This document shows, in pieces, positions 1-12,549 of a stretch of DNA of 64,000 bases. A program made the translations under genes and the position numbers. This DNA is from Magicicada septendecula (taxonomy: Eukaryota > Arthropoda > Insecta > Hemiptera > Cicadidae), in assembly GCA_034769895.1 (NCBI GenBank), contig CM068369.1, forward strand, positions 145,659,574 to 145,723,573, in the 5' to 3' direction. The notes beneath the pieces are model-generated. The model worked only from the letters and a program-made list of their open reading frames with translations, was not told where the DNA came from and ran no database searches. Positions within the stretch are counted from its first letter, which is position 1, and every line of letters begins with the position of its first letter.

Positions 1-226
1 TATATTTTCCAATATACAAGGAAAAATTCTTCATGCTGTTTCTATAAATGAAATGCAGTTTGTAAACTTTAGAATAAATATCACGAATAATGTTAATAAT
101 GCAAAGATCTTTTTTTTTATTTCTCCTTTATTACTAGTGATTAAAAAGGGTCTTTTATAACGTCACTCGGACATAACGTCATTATTTTTTTGGTCCCTTC
201 AATGACGTTATAACCAAGTTCCACTG
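1..226 (-). mobile_element. pogo/Tigger-like terminal fragment
   Basis: Read on the minus strand from position 226 the sequence starts CAGTGGAACTTGGTTATAAC and contains repeated ATAACGTCA motifs, next to a TA at 227-228. CAGT starts with repeated internal motifs and TA target sites are typical of Tigger-type termini in arthropods. The other end lies outside the window or is lost. No transposase was seen in the visible part. Confidence 0.45.
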
Positions 227-689
227 TATCTTCAAATTCTGTGTCACTACTGTCCTCTTCTTCACTTTTAGGAATGTATGTTACATCACTGTCACCTTCC
301 ATTTCAGTACAATTAAACAGCGAATGCACGAAAAAACTATGGACACAAAACAACTATCCAACAGGTGTGAAAAGAAATAGCATACTGATCACGTTGCCAT
401 GCACGCAAGTAGTGGGGCAAGACACAGTCATGAGAAGACTCCTCCCCGGTCCACTGTTATAAGAATTAGACACAATTGGTCAACAGCCAACCAGCTGCTA
501 TGTATCAATAGACTAACGAATATCAGATTGCAGTAAAAACACTTTAAATTACTCAATACCCCACTATGTACATCATAGTTGCTGGCCGTCACCAAATGAC
601 AAAGTACTATGTGTACGTCCTGGTAGTCAAGGGATTAATAGGTTGGCATTGGAGCTGATTTGAAACGAAACTGTTTGTAAGGAGTGTAA

Positions 690-1010
690 GCCCAACATGT
701 GAAAATGGGATATGGTGGAGGAATAATAGAGAACTGTATGGAGCATATGAGGATCTAGGCATTACCTCCTTCATTTGATACAAAGATTGAAGTGACTAGG
801 TCGTGTCCTGCTAAATGGAAGACAGCAGAAGAGTCAAAAATTTGTACAACAGTTCTCCTGGTGGAGTGCGACCTAGAGGATAACCTAGAAGTTGGTGGAG
901 AGACAATGTGTTTAGTGATTGCAGGCAGCTTAGGATAAACACTTACCTTGTTTAGGACTGACACAGATGGACAGCAGTGGTTCAGGAGTTGAGGAGGCAA
1001 AGGGCAGCTA
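690..1010 (+). pseudogene. LINE 3' coding remnant (RT C-terminal tail)
   Basis: Broken plus-strand frames resemble the C-terminal tail of non-LTR retrotransposon ORF2 proteins. Recognisable pieces are ENCMEH and RELYGAYEDLG-like text near 725-760, then GVRPRG-PRSWWRDNVFSDC near 856-925, and a Trp-bearing piece near 970. This follows the family pattern of GRP-x-RW-x-DDV then W. Several stops and frame changes interrupt it, and the rest of the element is missing. Confidence 0.4.
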
Positions 1011-1029
1011 CATGTGTCTGTCGTCTCAA

Positions 1030-4000
1030 TGAAGAAGACTTTTCCTCTTCATCTTTGTAAGATCTACTCTTACGTAAAACCTTACCTTCCTGAATTTTTT
1101 TCTGAAGTGACTATCAGTGATGTGATTCTTATCTACACAGTTATAGTTTAATATGCCTTTCTGTAGTTTTCTGTGATCTGCTGAAGTTGGATATAGGTGA
1201 AAAGCCATATCTCTGTGTTTGTGGTTCCCAATCACTCTCTCCATTCTTCCTGGAATGCTACTGTTACAGCGCTCTTAAGCTTGGACAGTGAATTCTGTGA
1301 GTATAGTTCATCTGTGAAAGACGAGTCGTGGCATGACATCTCTTATTTTTTCAGATCCCAATCTCAGTGAAGACTGACATCTGCTGAACATACACATCCA
1401 GAGATTCCAGCAGCATCCAGAGTTTTTTCTGATAGCACTGTTTTCATCAACATTGTATTTTGCAACAAAGTTGATTAATTTTCATCAAGGGAGGGTTACA
1501 ATGTTGTATGGCTTCCTTGGGCTTACATGATACTGAACTTGTTTGGACAAATGTTACATGGAAGTCCCAATTTCACAAAACTGACTGAGCAAGCAATAAT
1601 GTCACTAGGAGAAAATCACTCGGTAGGGTACTGCAATAAAGTTGAACAGGTGGAGGCTTACTATTGGGGAAGTTATTATAAGAGGTTACTGTTGAGATAA
1701 TAATTACGGCAGCTTAAATGACAATAATATCGGAAAGAAATGAGGTATTAGGTTGGCCTCTCTAAAACATAAGTAATCTATTACATTTTAAAGTATAAAG
1801 CAAAATAAATTTTAATATTAATAATAATTTACAGTGTCAATTCTAAGACAATGCATGGTGACACAGTTTTCTCACTTTGTCGCATATTGAGATGAGTGAA
1901 CATATGTCTGTTTTGTTTTATCAATGTTATACTAGAATTGGTACTCCTCTCTACCTTTGCACCTGATTTTTATGTTCCTTTCAGAGCTAAAGAGCTCAGT
2001 ACAATCCAGTAACATGACCATCGATACTTGACAATAAAATTAAAATAAAACTTTCTATAACTGGACTGGGAGAAACAAATAGTAAAGAAATAATACTGAT
2101 GATTGAAATTAAGAATCTGCTTTGTGAAGCGTGCATCAAAACATTTTGACTAATAGTTCCCATTTTTGATTCATTGTTCAAATGAAACAATTCCATTTTG
2201 ATAACTAATATTAATCAAGTTCACATATATTACAACTGACACTATCAGTAAAAAAAAACAAAAAAAAAGACTATATAATGATAATATACTGCCTGATTGT
2301 TTTGGCTGCTGTAAGATGTAAATTATAACAGTCAGTGGTCCATATGGAGTGATTCGCAATTCTTTAGTAAAAGTGTATTATGGCATTGATTAATTTTAAT
2401 ACTATTCTTGTTCCATGTTTAATATACAGTAAATCTTACTTTTATCAAATTTAAAAATTTTGTAAATACCACAGACTTTCTCATATTCAAATAAGTTTAA
2501 GTATTATTATTATTATATGGAATTTGTGAAATTTGGCAGTGTCTAGGTATTTCTAAGAAGTAAATAAGTGTTATTACTTTTTACCATTTATAATTTTAAT
2601 GGCTTACCAGAAGTCTGGTGTTCCCTTGTTTTCATTATTTCGGTTTCATATCCCCTTCAAAAAAAATATACTGAACTATCACTGTGTGTGAATTTTATAA
2701 CAAGAAGTAAAAATAGAAATTACTAATTTTCATGATTTTATGAGCTAATTTTCAGCGGTATATGTTAAATAAAGCATGGTATCTAACTGCAGTGAAGGTA
2801 TGGGTACCCAAAACCTCACTACACAAACTATGTCCAGGAAAATGGATCATAAAGAGTGATAAATAGTGCACACACTGTACTGAATAGACAAAGACTACAT
2901 GCACTCGCTTCTGACCATGCTCTCTCTCCTGCTTTACCTGGGAAAGACCAGTTGAACTGCAAACCGGACGGCAAATTTAGCAGGTTGGTATGTTGATCGT
3001 CACTGTTAAACCCTATTTGTGGAAAATACATAGGTCGATGTTGCTGACCTGTTAAACACATATGCTTATACCAATTATGATAACTATGTCAACTCATAAA
3101 AGTAAATCCCCATAAAAAATTAATACAGATAACATGTGCATGTAATTCTGAACTTATTTATCTGATATTAATTAAATTATTAAGGAACAAAGTTAATAGG
3201 CTTGAGCTCACATCTAAACTGATTTTGAAATGGAATCATTCACAATAATATAAGCTTCTAAATTAAATCAAGGCAGATCTCTTCAGAAATAAGTATCACT
3301 ATCTTGTCTGCTTTACAATGTAACATTAACTTTGTTTTTACATATTTTATTCAGTAATATTCTCGAACAAAAACTAATTACACGATATGAACTTACAAAC
3401 TGTCACTCCACAAAAACTTGGGACAAAAGTTTACAGACTCAACCATCTTTTGAATACAAAGACAGTATCAGTTTCGTTATATTCCACCATTGCAAAAAAG
3501 AACATCAGCTAGCTGCCAGTCTTCAGTAAATAAGATATAAAGAACTTTTAGTCATATACTTTTTATTTTCTTAGTAAACTGTAAGTCCTACTAAAATAAT
3601 GTGTAAGTTACCTTAAATATATAAAAAAATTAACAGATAAATGTTAACACTAAACCATAACTGTGTAAAGAAACTGTTATTTTATAAATTGTTACAAAGA
3701 ACAAATGTTAATTACTAAATGCCAAGTGATTAACTATGTAGATTTTTACAGTCTACTATACACTTAGAATACAAATTTAAAATTAGTAACTATCCTTGTT
3801 GTTCAGTTTTCAATGGTTAGAAAAAGGACTGTCACCACAGCTGCCAAAGAATATTCTGTGGGCAATATCCATTGGAAGCCAACCTGCTAACTTATTTTAG
3901 TTAATGTTCCTACATGTGTCAATTATACACTATAGTACGGACATAGCATTATAAGCTTCGAGGTTACGCAATAGTAGCAGCTCTTCCCCGCCCCTCGCCC

Positions 4001-4987
4001 AACAGCGTTGTCGCGCGTTACACTTAGTATGAGTAGGCAATGGTGGGGAGGGGAGGGGAGGGGAGTGAAGCGACATGGCAATACCGCAGTCGCCTCCAAG
4101 CTTATTTTGATACGTCCCACATAATAATTATTATAGACAAAATAAACTTTAAGTACTGGTATATTGTGCATATCTTTTAACAATTTTAGCAATCACACTC
4201 TCTGAGTTACATTGCTTTTGTATCCAGAAATTATGTTCTGGAATACGATATAAGACATAATAACAAGAAAATCTAAAACAACAATATATCTAGAAACACA
4301 ACACAATTCAAAAAATTTAGCATTATTTAACTTCTCACAATTTCTAAAAAATATTAATTACATCATTACCCTGGAAATGATATTTTTGATTTTTCACCAT
4401 TCTCTGATCATAATTCTCATTAATTATCCACTAGAGTGAAATTATGACCCACTAGTCTTGGTTTCACAGTTTGGATGAGACGATGGGTGAGATAGGGAAA
4501 TATGTTGTTCTTATAGGTTTTACGTTTGCTACTATTACACGACTTGAAATCCTTGACTGATGAAAAAAAACTAGATAAATCTACAAAATGAACATGGTAG
4601 TAACAGTATTGTAATTCTTCGTATTTTGTTGTATTTTAAATAAACTTAGCCAAAAACTGAATTGGTAAAAATAATAATAAAAATAAAACATAATAAAACG
4701 ATTGCACACTAGATTTAGCATGTATTAAAGTAAACTGTCCTCATGCATTGTCTCATCCAACTGTGGAACCAAGTATTAAAATATAACTGAACTTTAAAAA
4801 ACTTCATAAAATTCTTCACAACAGCATTTTGTTTTTTCAATAACAATTTAAACTATAGATTCAAGAAAAACCCTTAATTTTATCTTATTACTACTTAAAC
4901 GTGATATATATTCTGAAGTAGTTTTACAACATACAGTTATGACATTTACTGTTATAATTTTCATTTCATACACAGTAATGAAATTAC
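1030..4987. other. Intron-like AT-rich stretch, no gene recognised
   Basis: Short ORFs here are chance-level and lack domain signatures. The one compositional oddity is a GC-rich pocket at about 3955-4105 with a run of GGGGA units near 4045-4070; no element boundary could be assigned. If the minus-strand gene model is right, this is 3' intron or 3' flank. Confidence 0.4.
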
Positions 4988-5096
4988 CTGGAGATGCTGC
5001 ATGCACAGTAGGCGATGTTTTGTTTACACTATTACCATGGTCAGATTGTGGTGAGGTTTTGTTTCCTACCAAAACCTGATGTGGGGATGGGGAACT
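4988..5096 (-). CDS. Host gene exon (Ser/Pro/Asn-rich), likely downstream exon
   Basis: Minus-strand exon of 109 bp. The upstream acceptor is strong (a T-rich tract ending TTGTTTCAG) and the donor is CCAG/GTAATT. It begins in phase 0 and ends in phase 1; the other two frames contain stops. The peptide reads SSPSPHQVLVGNKTSPQSDH and then HAASPG near its end, so it is low-complexity and probably disordered. It lies on the same strand as the exon chain at 22.5-60.5 kb. The preceding exon I found (22524-22607) ends in phase 2, so at least one exon between them is missing or unrecognised. Membership in the same gene is inferred from strand and style. Confidence 0.5.
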
Positions 5097-5099
5097 CTG

Positions 5100-6306
5100 A
5101 AACAATAAAAGAAAAATTAAGCAGCCCGCAGTAACAATGAATAAAAATTCACATTGCAGGTCAAAAACACTTGGAATGAGTGCGAACAATGATAAGTATC
5201 TTAGGCAGGAACGTACACAATTCCAACAGATCACGCTCGCTGCACGCCCTTGACCAATTTATGATTGCAGCCCGCTGTTACTCATAAAATTGTAAGTTTG
5301 ATATAACTGAAGTAAAAGTAAGCATAGCTTCTAAAAAAAAATGCGTTAGTTTCTTTTTGTAAAATAACATATTTTACTATATTTGGGGGGATTTTTTCTT
5401 AAAAAATGCAATAGCACTATTAAATAGTCTGAACAAGTAACTTACACTACTCAAATTTATCTAGCCTGAAGTATACACGTAAAAGTTCATGTAGCAACAG
5501 TTAATCCTATGTTAGTTTTCAGTTAATAAAACTTATGATTCATTTGGATTCAAACAATTATACAAATATGTTAGTCCCACCTTTGTAAAAACAGAACAAT
5601 AAGTTCCATAGCTTTGTATCAGAGAACTAATATTAATTTTCTATGCACATACCAAATAAGTCCTAATATGTGTCTTTTATTTAATAATATTTTTCACTTA
5701 AAATTAATGATACATTAGTTTTTACTGTTTTTGTATGTACTGTAATGATATAAACGTGAAAAAATGCAACAAAGTCTATAATGTTAACAAACAAAATTTC
5801 AAATCGTCAACATAAGCACAACGAAATATTATACTACCCTGGGCATATTACATAAAACTAGAGAACAAGACTGTTACTGTCACACCATGCTGTGTCTGAA
5901 TGCTTTGAACACAAATAGAAATAAAACTATTAAAACTATCAAAATTTTAACTAAAAACAAAATCTTTGGTAAGTAGGCTATACTGGTAAACAAACATGTA
6001 TAAGTGTCGTGAATAGATGAGGTATGCTAATCAGATGTCACACCAGTTGTTTGAGGGCCACTATTAGAAAGAAACATTTCATATCAGTTAAATGTGTTTT
6101 TCACACATAGAGACTATTATAGAATTAAGCATGTGCTGTCACTCTGACTGAATTATACACAAGGGAGGTTAAATATTATTTCCATTCTGCACATTCTTGT
6201 CTGGAAATAGATGTTTAGTTCTTATGTCTTTACCACTGTAGTCTTTCTTTGCAATACACAACAATTTCTTCTCTCTAAATCTCCATTTAACTATTACTTT
6301 AAACAA
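5100..6306. other. AT-rich stretch, nothing recognised
   Basis: No coding pattern, repeat boundary or RNA gene was seen. It lies between the exon at 4988-5096 and the Gypsy-type fossil and is intronic on the proposed gene model. Confidence 0.4.
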
Positions 6307-6553
6307 GTTCAAGTAGTTATTAGTGAAGTGTTGTGTTTAATAATCGGGCAGGACAATTGTAATACAATTGTGTGTTATATTAGTTGACATTTTATTGCGT
6401 GTGAAAAATTTTTATTTGATTTGTTGTAAGAGACGGTGTTGTTAATTATGAACTGTTTTAACTGTGAAAATTAAAGCTGGTGATTAGTGACTTAATTGGT
6501 GTCTTGTATTTTGTTTTCCACTGACCTACGATGATCAAGTGACTGTCGTAACA
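6307..6553 (+). repeat. Left LTR remnant of the Gypsy fossil
   Basis: Matches the last quarter-kilobase of the LTR at 8811-9326 nearly base for base and ends with the same GTCGTAACA. The 5' part of this LTR, including its promoter, is missing, so the target-site duplication cannot be checked. Confidence 0.85.
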
Positions 6554-6630
6554 GTGGGATAGAACCTTTAACATTGAAAACAGTGGACACTTTATAGAAC
6601 ACGAGGTAATTCGTAATTAATCGGTAAACA

Positions 6631-8530
6631 ATGGATGCCACTCAGATGATGGAAGCTTTCCAAGCGCTGCTGCAGACACGGGAATAGACAAAAGAAGAAC
6701 GAAAACAAGAAAGGGAAGAAGCAGAAAGACGACCAAAAAGAAGAACGCAGACAGGAGGCGGAAGCAGGAAGACGACAGGATGAAAAATGTAAGCAGGAGA
6801 CAGAAGACATTAAGGCATTAATACAGGAACAGAAACAGATGTAAGAACATAGTACCACAGAACTGGGTCTCCTAAGAGGTGAGCTTAATAAACAAGTTAC
6901 TAAAATATCGGAAGTACAAGAATCAATTACATTAAAAATAGCTGAAGTAGAAAAATCTGTCTTGACTGTGGAAGAAGCTATGTCAACAAAAATATCTGCT
7001 GTAGAAAACTCAATGGCAAACATAAGAGAACAAATTAAAAGTGAAATTAAGCACTTCATAAAGATACAACCAAAGCAAATTTCTGAACAGACTGTACCAA
7101 TAATAAAGACAGAAAAAGAAACTGAAAATGAGTCAATAGAGAAAGTAACTTTGCCTGCAGTAAGGACAGTTCATGTCAAAGCTCCAACCTTTGACGGAAG
7201 CAGTCATTGGGCAACGTACCTCTGCCAATTTGAAGCTGCTGCATGTGCAAATAATTGGACAGAGAAAGACAAGGCAGTCTCACTCGTTCTTGCATTAAAA
7301 GGACCTGCGGCAGAATTACTAGAGAAAGTGCCACCTGACAGCCAAAACACCTATGCCGAATTGATAAAAGCTCTGGAATTACGGTATGGTGATAAACATT
7401 TGCAAGATGTGTACTATGCTCAGTTGAGAACAAGACAACAATGTTCCGGGGACAGTCTTAAAGAGTCTGAAGCAAGTATCGACAGACTGATTAGACTGGC
7501 CTATCCTGAAGCACCAGAAGATTTTCGAATAAGATTTGTGGTGCAGACATTTATTAATGGCATCAGAGATTGTGAACTTCAGCAAGTGTTACGAAAGGCA
7601 AGCCACTGAAATAGTTCAGAAGCTCTTGTTCATGCCCTAGAGTTTGAAGCTGCCAAGTCAGTGTCCCGCTACATTAATGTGTTTGTGCCATCACAATGAA
7701 GTCAGAAGATCCCTGTATCACATTGCCGTTACGATGGGTGCAGAAAAACAATGTTGTCGGACAAACAATTCAGAAGTTCCAGAGAGCCGCAACAATTTGA
7801 ACGATGGGAAAAAGACAGTAGACCGAAATGTTACAACTGTGGAAAACGTGGTCATCTACAGGTAGACTGTTGGGAGAAGATACTGAGAGAAGAGAGTGAT
7901 CGCACCAATTGGAGAAGTAAAGCCCCCAGAACAGCACACAGTTTCCACGCTGCATAAGATCAGTGGAAACATGATTGTTAATGGATTTGTGGAAGGTAAA
8001 CCAACATCATTTACAGTTGACACGGGCACAACAGTGTCCATTGTGCGCCCTGACTTAGTCAGCAACGCCAGCCTCTAATTAGCTCTTGTACTATACAGAC
8101 TGTGACTGGAACCCTGTCAAGGTGTTAGGAAAGGTAGACGTACGTGTACGCCTGGGTCTTCTTGAGTTTAACCACCTTTGCATACATTGTCGATGAAGTG
8201 ATTCTTGGCACGGACATTATGAATGCCTACAGATTCGTTGTGGACTTGAGAGAGAATCTCCTGAAGGTTGGCCAAGAGAAGATAAAGCTTTGCATGGCTA
8301 AAATGACAGGGTCTGGCAACCATGCAATCAAGCAAGTGGCATCAGTCGAAGATAAAGTCAACAGGTCAGGTCTGCTATTGCAAGCGGAAATGGAGGAAGA
8401 ACTAGCAGAGGAAGTACAAATAAGTGTAATAACAAAAGAAGTGATTGGAAAGCCAACTATGGGCATCGAGACAAGACTCTTGCTTGTTCCTGAGGTGTTA
8501 GAAGCCCCCGGGGGGAAAAGTTGCTGAAGA
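6631..8530 (+). pseudogene. gag and protease coding remnant of the Gypsy fossil
   Basis: Part of the Gypsy-type fossil. A Glu/Lys/Gln-rich coiled-coil-like stretch (about 6640-7140) is followed by a retrotransposon gag domain at about 7170-7600, with the landmark APTFDGSSHWATYLCQFE. A CCHC knuckle (CYNCGKRGHLQ) lies at about 7830-7865. A retropepsin-like motif (FTVDTGTTVSI) sits near 8010-8040. Gag domains of this kind form the particle and bind RNA; the DTG motif marks an aspartic protease. The region is broken in several places and is treated as a fossil. Confidence 0.75.
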
Positions 8531-8810
8531 TGAAGTTACGCAAGAGGCTGTTGACGAGAACCAAACAGACTTGGATCAGCCAGTGGTGTTTAGGTCATCA
8601 GTACATGATGCAACGGGAGTGATTCCAGCAAAACTAATGGTTGAGCGGAAGACTCGCATTCCTGGGAACTTGACGTTCGGATCACACGAGACTGAATTCG
8701 AAGAACCGGAGAATTATCTTTTGTAAGGAGGTCCACCTAGATCGCCTGGTCAAGTATTACTTCAGAGATGATTTGCCAGTTCGGGACAAACATGCTTCAG
8801 GAGGGGGCAG

Positions 8811-9326
8811 TGTTATGACATCACAGAACAATCTACGTGTTTATCGAATGTTCCAGATGAACCCAGTGGAATCTGTATGGCGTACGTGATTCTCAACACA
8901 TTTGCCAGACTGTGCCAGAATTCGTGCGGCCGCTCGCTGACTGTGTCAAGGCCGCAATTAATTACATTGTAGTTAGAGATAACGCGTATTTATGGAATGT
9001 TCTGATCTGTGAACGGGGTATAAATACTTGGCGGCAGCGGCCTTAGTTCAGTGATTATCAGGCGATATTACTGTGTGCGTTCAAGTGGTTATTAGTGAAG
9101 TGTTGTGTTTAATAATCTGGCGGGACAATTGTAATACAATTGTGTGTTATATTAGTTGACATTTTATTGCATGTGAACAATTTTTTTTTTGATTTGTTGT
9201 AAGAGACTGTGTTGTTAATTATGAACGGTTTAACTGTGAAAATTAAAGCTGGTGATTAGTGACTTAATTGGTGTCTTGTATTTTGTTTTCCACTGTACCT
9301 ACGACGATCAAGTGACTGTCGTAACA
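8811..9326 (+). repeat. Right LTR of the Gypsy fossil
   Basis: A complete-looking 516-bp LTR with TGTTA...TAACA ends. A TATA-like GGTATAAATACTTGG sits near 9017, followed by the R/U5-like segment shared with 6307-6553. An AATTAAAG polyadenylation-like motif is present near 9240. Confidence 0.8.
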
Positions 9327-9690
9327 ATATTAATTTCTTCAGTCGTCCTCATATGGACATGGACCATAATGTCACTGAGATGGCTACTGTTCCTATAGCA
9401 AAACATATAATGAATGGCTTAGTACCTCAGTTATACAGCCTGAAAAGTTTTAATTTTAACTGGATGTTTCAAACTGTTAAGATTGTGGATTTCCTAATCG
9501 AGTTTTCAGCTGAACATAATTACTATTACTTGATAATAAGTCATCAGCAGAAACCAGGCTGATACAAAATGTTAAAATAATTGTATGAGAGTTACTTAAA
9601 TTTACAAAAAAATATAAATTATATAAAATGCATAAATATAATTATGCATTGTAACACAAATTTTAAAGAAAATTTTTTTAGTAAGGGAAC
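9327..9690. other. AT-rich spacer, nothing recognised
   Basis: Contains one short ORF without domain features. No repeat boundary was found. Confidence 0.35.
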
Positions 9691-9699
9691 ACAGTAGCA

Positions 9700-11540
9700 A
9701 GTGTCTGCTGTCAACTTAATGATGACATACGTAGGAGCTGTACCAGATGTAGTTCGGACAATGGCATGTGAAATCCATTAGCAATGGGAAGGCATTGTGT
9801 TAGAAAGACAATATATCTGTAATAGCAGCTGTTCACTTAAGGGAATTGCGTGTGGCGAGCTGAACTACCAGAAAAACAAGAGAGTATGTATCACAGATGT
9901 ATTACTAAGAAACGCTAACAGAAAAGACAGAAGGAGGCGACACGAGAAATGACAAGGCACGTGTGTGAACTTAGCACCAAAACGCAGCTGTACATTGTTC
10001 ACAATGGACGAAAGGGTTCGTACAGATATTGTATGAATAGAGACCATACTCGCTGAGCAATTAACAAGCAGCGGGAAGCATGTTTACCAGAGAGTGTTAC
10101 AGCTAAGTAGAAAAACTGCAGCGCAGATGTGCCAGTCGTAAGTGATACCAAGAAACGACCACACCAGCGTGTGAACGAAAAAGAGGATGTAAGAAGACAA
10201 TACTAGAGTTGGTCACGATTAGGGAGAGATACACATGTTAAACTAAAAGGCAGCTGTGAAACAAGACAACAATTAGGAGAAATCTGTCTGAAAGGAACGT
10301 ACGAAAGACAATCGAGTTGATGGACAGGGGTAAAAATTGGTCTTCCGCCTCAGACTATGGGTGAAGCCAACAAGAAGATGTAAGGGTAGGGAACCAAAGA
10401 AGCCTATCAGAAACCAGAGTTTAGTGAAGGCGTTTCTCCAGAAGAGGTTGCTAAGGAGACGAGGATTAAGAACTAATGAGAACGATGTCAGAAGATAAGC
10501 CATAGGTTTAGGGAGGAGTTTTTGTAGGAAAAGGGATGAAAACCAATGGAAACGAAGAAGGTGGGAAGAAGAGAGTCTTGAGCAGAAAAGTTGGGAGGAT
10601 TCAATATATAAAAATAAGTGTTGACTGCGATCGGGGGGTCTTAGTCTTAATATACTTGCGAGAGGTAGAAGCCTGAATATAACGCTGAACGAAAGTCGTA
10701 ACATAACCGCGATCGAGAGTCTTGCTCTAGATAGTGTTAGACATGTCGGAGTATAACTTTTAAAAGAGACTTACGCCGCAGATTTATGGATTACATACCC
10801 ACAGTAAAGAATTTATGCACAACTAATGTTTAGTAAAAAACACTGTCTGTCTCTCTAAAAGTACACACTTATGATATTTAAAGAGAAATCATATCTAAAC
10901 GTATTCATGTTAAATTTGTATGAACAACCTTTAAAAGATAAACTCAGATATCTATAAAATTATGAATCCATTTGTTGAGATAAATTTTGTGTAGAGCAAG
11001 AAATCATAATTATGATTATTAATATTTAAGTTAATAACCCTGAGAAAGAGCTCATAATAGAATGAATAATTACAGAAGTAAATAATAATTTATATTATAA
11101 TGTACTGTTTAATACTACAAGGTAAATGTTATGTTTGGATCTCATGAAGTGCTATAATTGGCAAAAGATATGAATAAATAATTTAAGTATCGTAAAATTT
11201 GGTGTACGCTTTGACTTATTTGAAAATCACCTAAGATAGGATACAACTGATCCTTAGTATTAAAGATTAACTTATTTCATAACATAAAAGAAATAAAACA
11301 GCTTCAGTAGAATTCATTATAACTTCAATTACTGCGGCTGGAGTAAAATCATACATAATTAATTAACATCATAAATTACAACACATTAAGAGATAACATT
11401 AAAAAATAACGTTGTATTTGGCGCTCCAAACGAGGGGCGTAACGTTGTATTTGGCACCACCACTGGTGGGGCTTAAAAAATAACGTTGTATTTGGCGCCC
11501 AACCGAGGGGCGTAAAGTTGTAGCATTTTATACTACTCTT
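9700..11540 (+). mobile_element. Probable LTR-retroelement fossil (long LTR plus primer-site-like block)
   Basis: The composition differs from the flanks, being purine-rich on the plus strand at 9860-10720. A promoter-like TATATAAAAA lies at about 10606. The segment leads to a block at 11406-11520 containing TTGGCGCCCAACCGAGGGGC, which resembles a lysine-tRNA-type primer binding site that follows an LTR. No second LTR or coding region was recognised and the 5' limit is uncertain. The family is unknown; it looks broken and incomplete. Confidence 0.35.
11406..11520 (+). repeat. Three tandem copies of a primer-binding-site-like unit
   Basis: The core AACGTTGTATTTGGC occurs three times, at about 11409, 11441 and 11480. 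Each is followed by a GGGGC-containing palindromic segment. Copies 1 and 3 are close to TGGCGCCCAACCGAGGGGC; copy 2 differs and is itself a hairpin (CCACCACTGGTGG). The units are about 32-39 bp long. Confidence 0.6.
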
Positions 11541-12549
11541 TGCTCAGAATAGTAGAGATCAATGTATGCTGTCTGTTGAATACACCATATGCTATATTGT
11601 TTGAAAACAAAGAATCAATATAGTATAATAAACACGATTACAATTCTAAACATATGACACAATAATAATAAACAACACCTCGTATCTATACTCACACATC
11701 ATACATACAGAAGTGGTTAATCAGGAACTCACAATCTCATCATTCCCTACAAAGACTTAAGGAAGTACTTCATTTTGTATAAATCGATATAGCGGACAGC
11801 AATATTAAATTAAACTTGACTGTCAAATGCAATCACCTTACCTGATTAGAATGGTGAGAGGACACTGAATTGAAGTGGGATTTGACTGGAATCTCACCAA
11901 CATAATGCAGTGAGTCATATGATCTGTAACCAGAAGTTAAATATACACTTAATTTTTGGTCATATCATTCCACATATTATCTGCATTTTATTCATATACG
12001 TATAAATCATACAGCGCATAGAACTATCAATTATTTCATGACCACTGAGAAATTAATATAGCATACTATCAAAGTCAGTGCACTATTTGTTTACAGATGT
12101 GACCACTCTCACTTCTATTGTAATTTCTGAATCACTTTAAACCTGTTATTGAATTTATATCAGATTAAGTAACTAAAGAATGTTGGCAAAAACGGAGGGG
12201 ATTGGCTGGAGAAAGATCTAATTAAACCAGTTAGAAACAAAATTCTTAAAATAAATATGTCAAACATTTCTTCCTCTTTACTTAGGCTTCCTTAAAGTAA
12301 GCTAATAATAGTATAGCTAAAATAATTATTTCAATATACTGACTAGTCTACTGTAAATTGCTTATATTAATATAAAAAGCATTATGACTAATGAATTTCT
12401 ACGGTATGATTGTCAGTTTTTTGAAAATTTCAATAAGTCTAGCCCACATAGGTGGTTACTTGCTTTTGGGCTTGAATTCAGAAGTGACAATCAACTATTG
12501 TTGACTAAAAAATAGTCTTACTAAAAACAATCCTAAACTTTTTTTATGT

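Larger units (their letters stand above)
6307..9326 (+). mobile_element. Gypsy-type LTR retrotransposon fossil, internally deleted
   Basis: A plus-strand LTR element. The right LTR (8811-9326) starts TGTTATGACATC and ends GTCGTAACA; the left LTR survives only as its last 247 bp (6307-6553). A purine run (AGGAGGGGGCAG) precedes the right LTR as the polypurine tract. The interior is only about 2.26 kb. It carries a gag-type region with a CCHC zinc knuckle and a retropepsin-like DTG motif; reverse transcriptase, RNase H and integrase are not visible. By eye the shared part of the two LTRs differs at roughly a dozen sites over about 245 bp, suggesting a moderately old insertion. It is clearly broken, with at least half a dozen interruptions as well as the missing pol. 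It lies in a proposed intron of the minus-strand gene. Confidence 0.85.

Noticed and set aside
1026-1244. Minus-strand ORF with His/Cys spacing reminiscent of decayed zinc fingers
   Set aside because: Too few of the C2H2 ligands are present in register; it could be chance.
1990-2090. Possible terminal exon on the minus strand after CTCCCAG near 2066
   Set aside because: The start phases that stay open (0 or 2) do not fit the phase-1 end of the exon at 4988-5096, and neither frame shows a recognisable peptide.
6592-7059. 155-codon Ser/Phe/Cys-rich minus-strand ORF
   Set aside because: It is the antisense shadow of the A/G-rich gag region of the Gypsy fossil.
10273-10704. 143-codon minus-strand ORF
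   Set aside because: It mirrors a purine-rich plus strand in the LTR-like segment, where stops on the opposite strand are rare. No domain.
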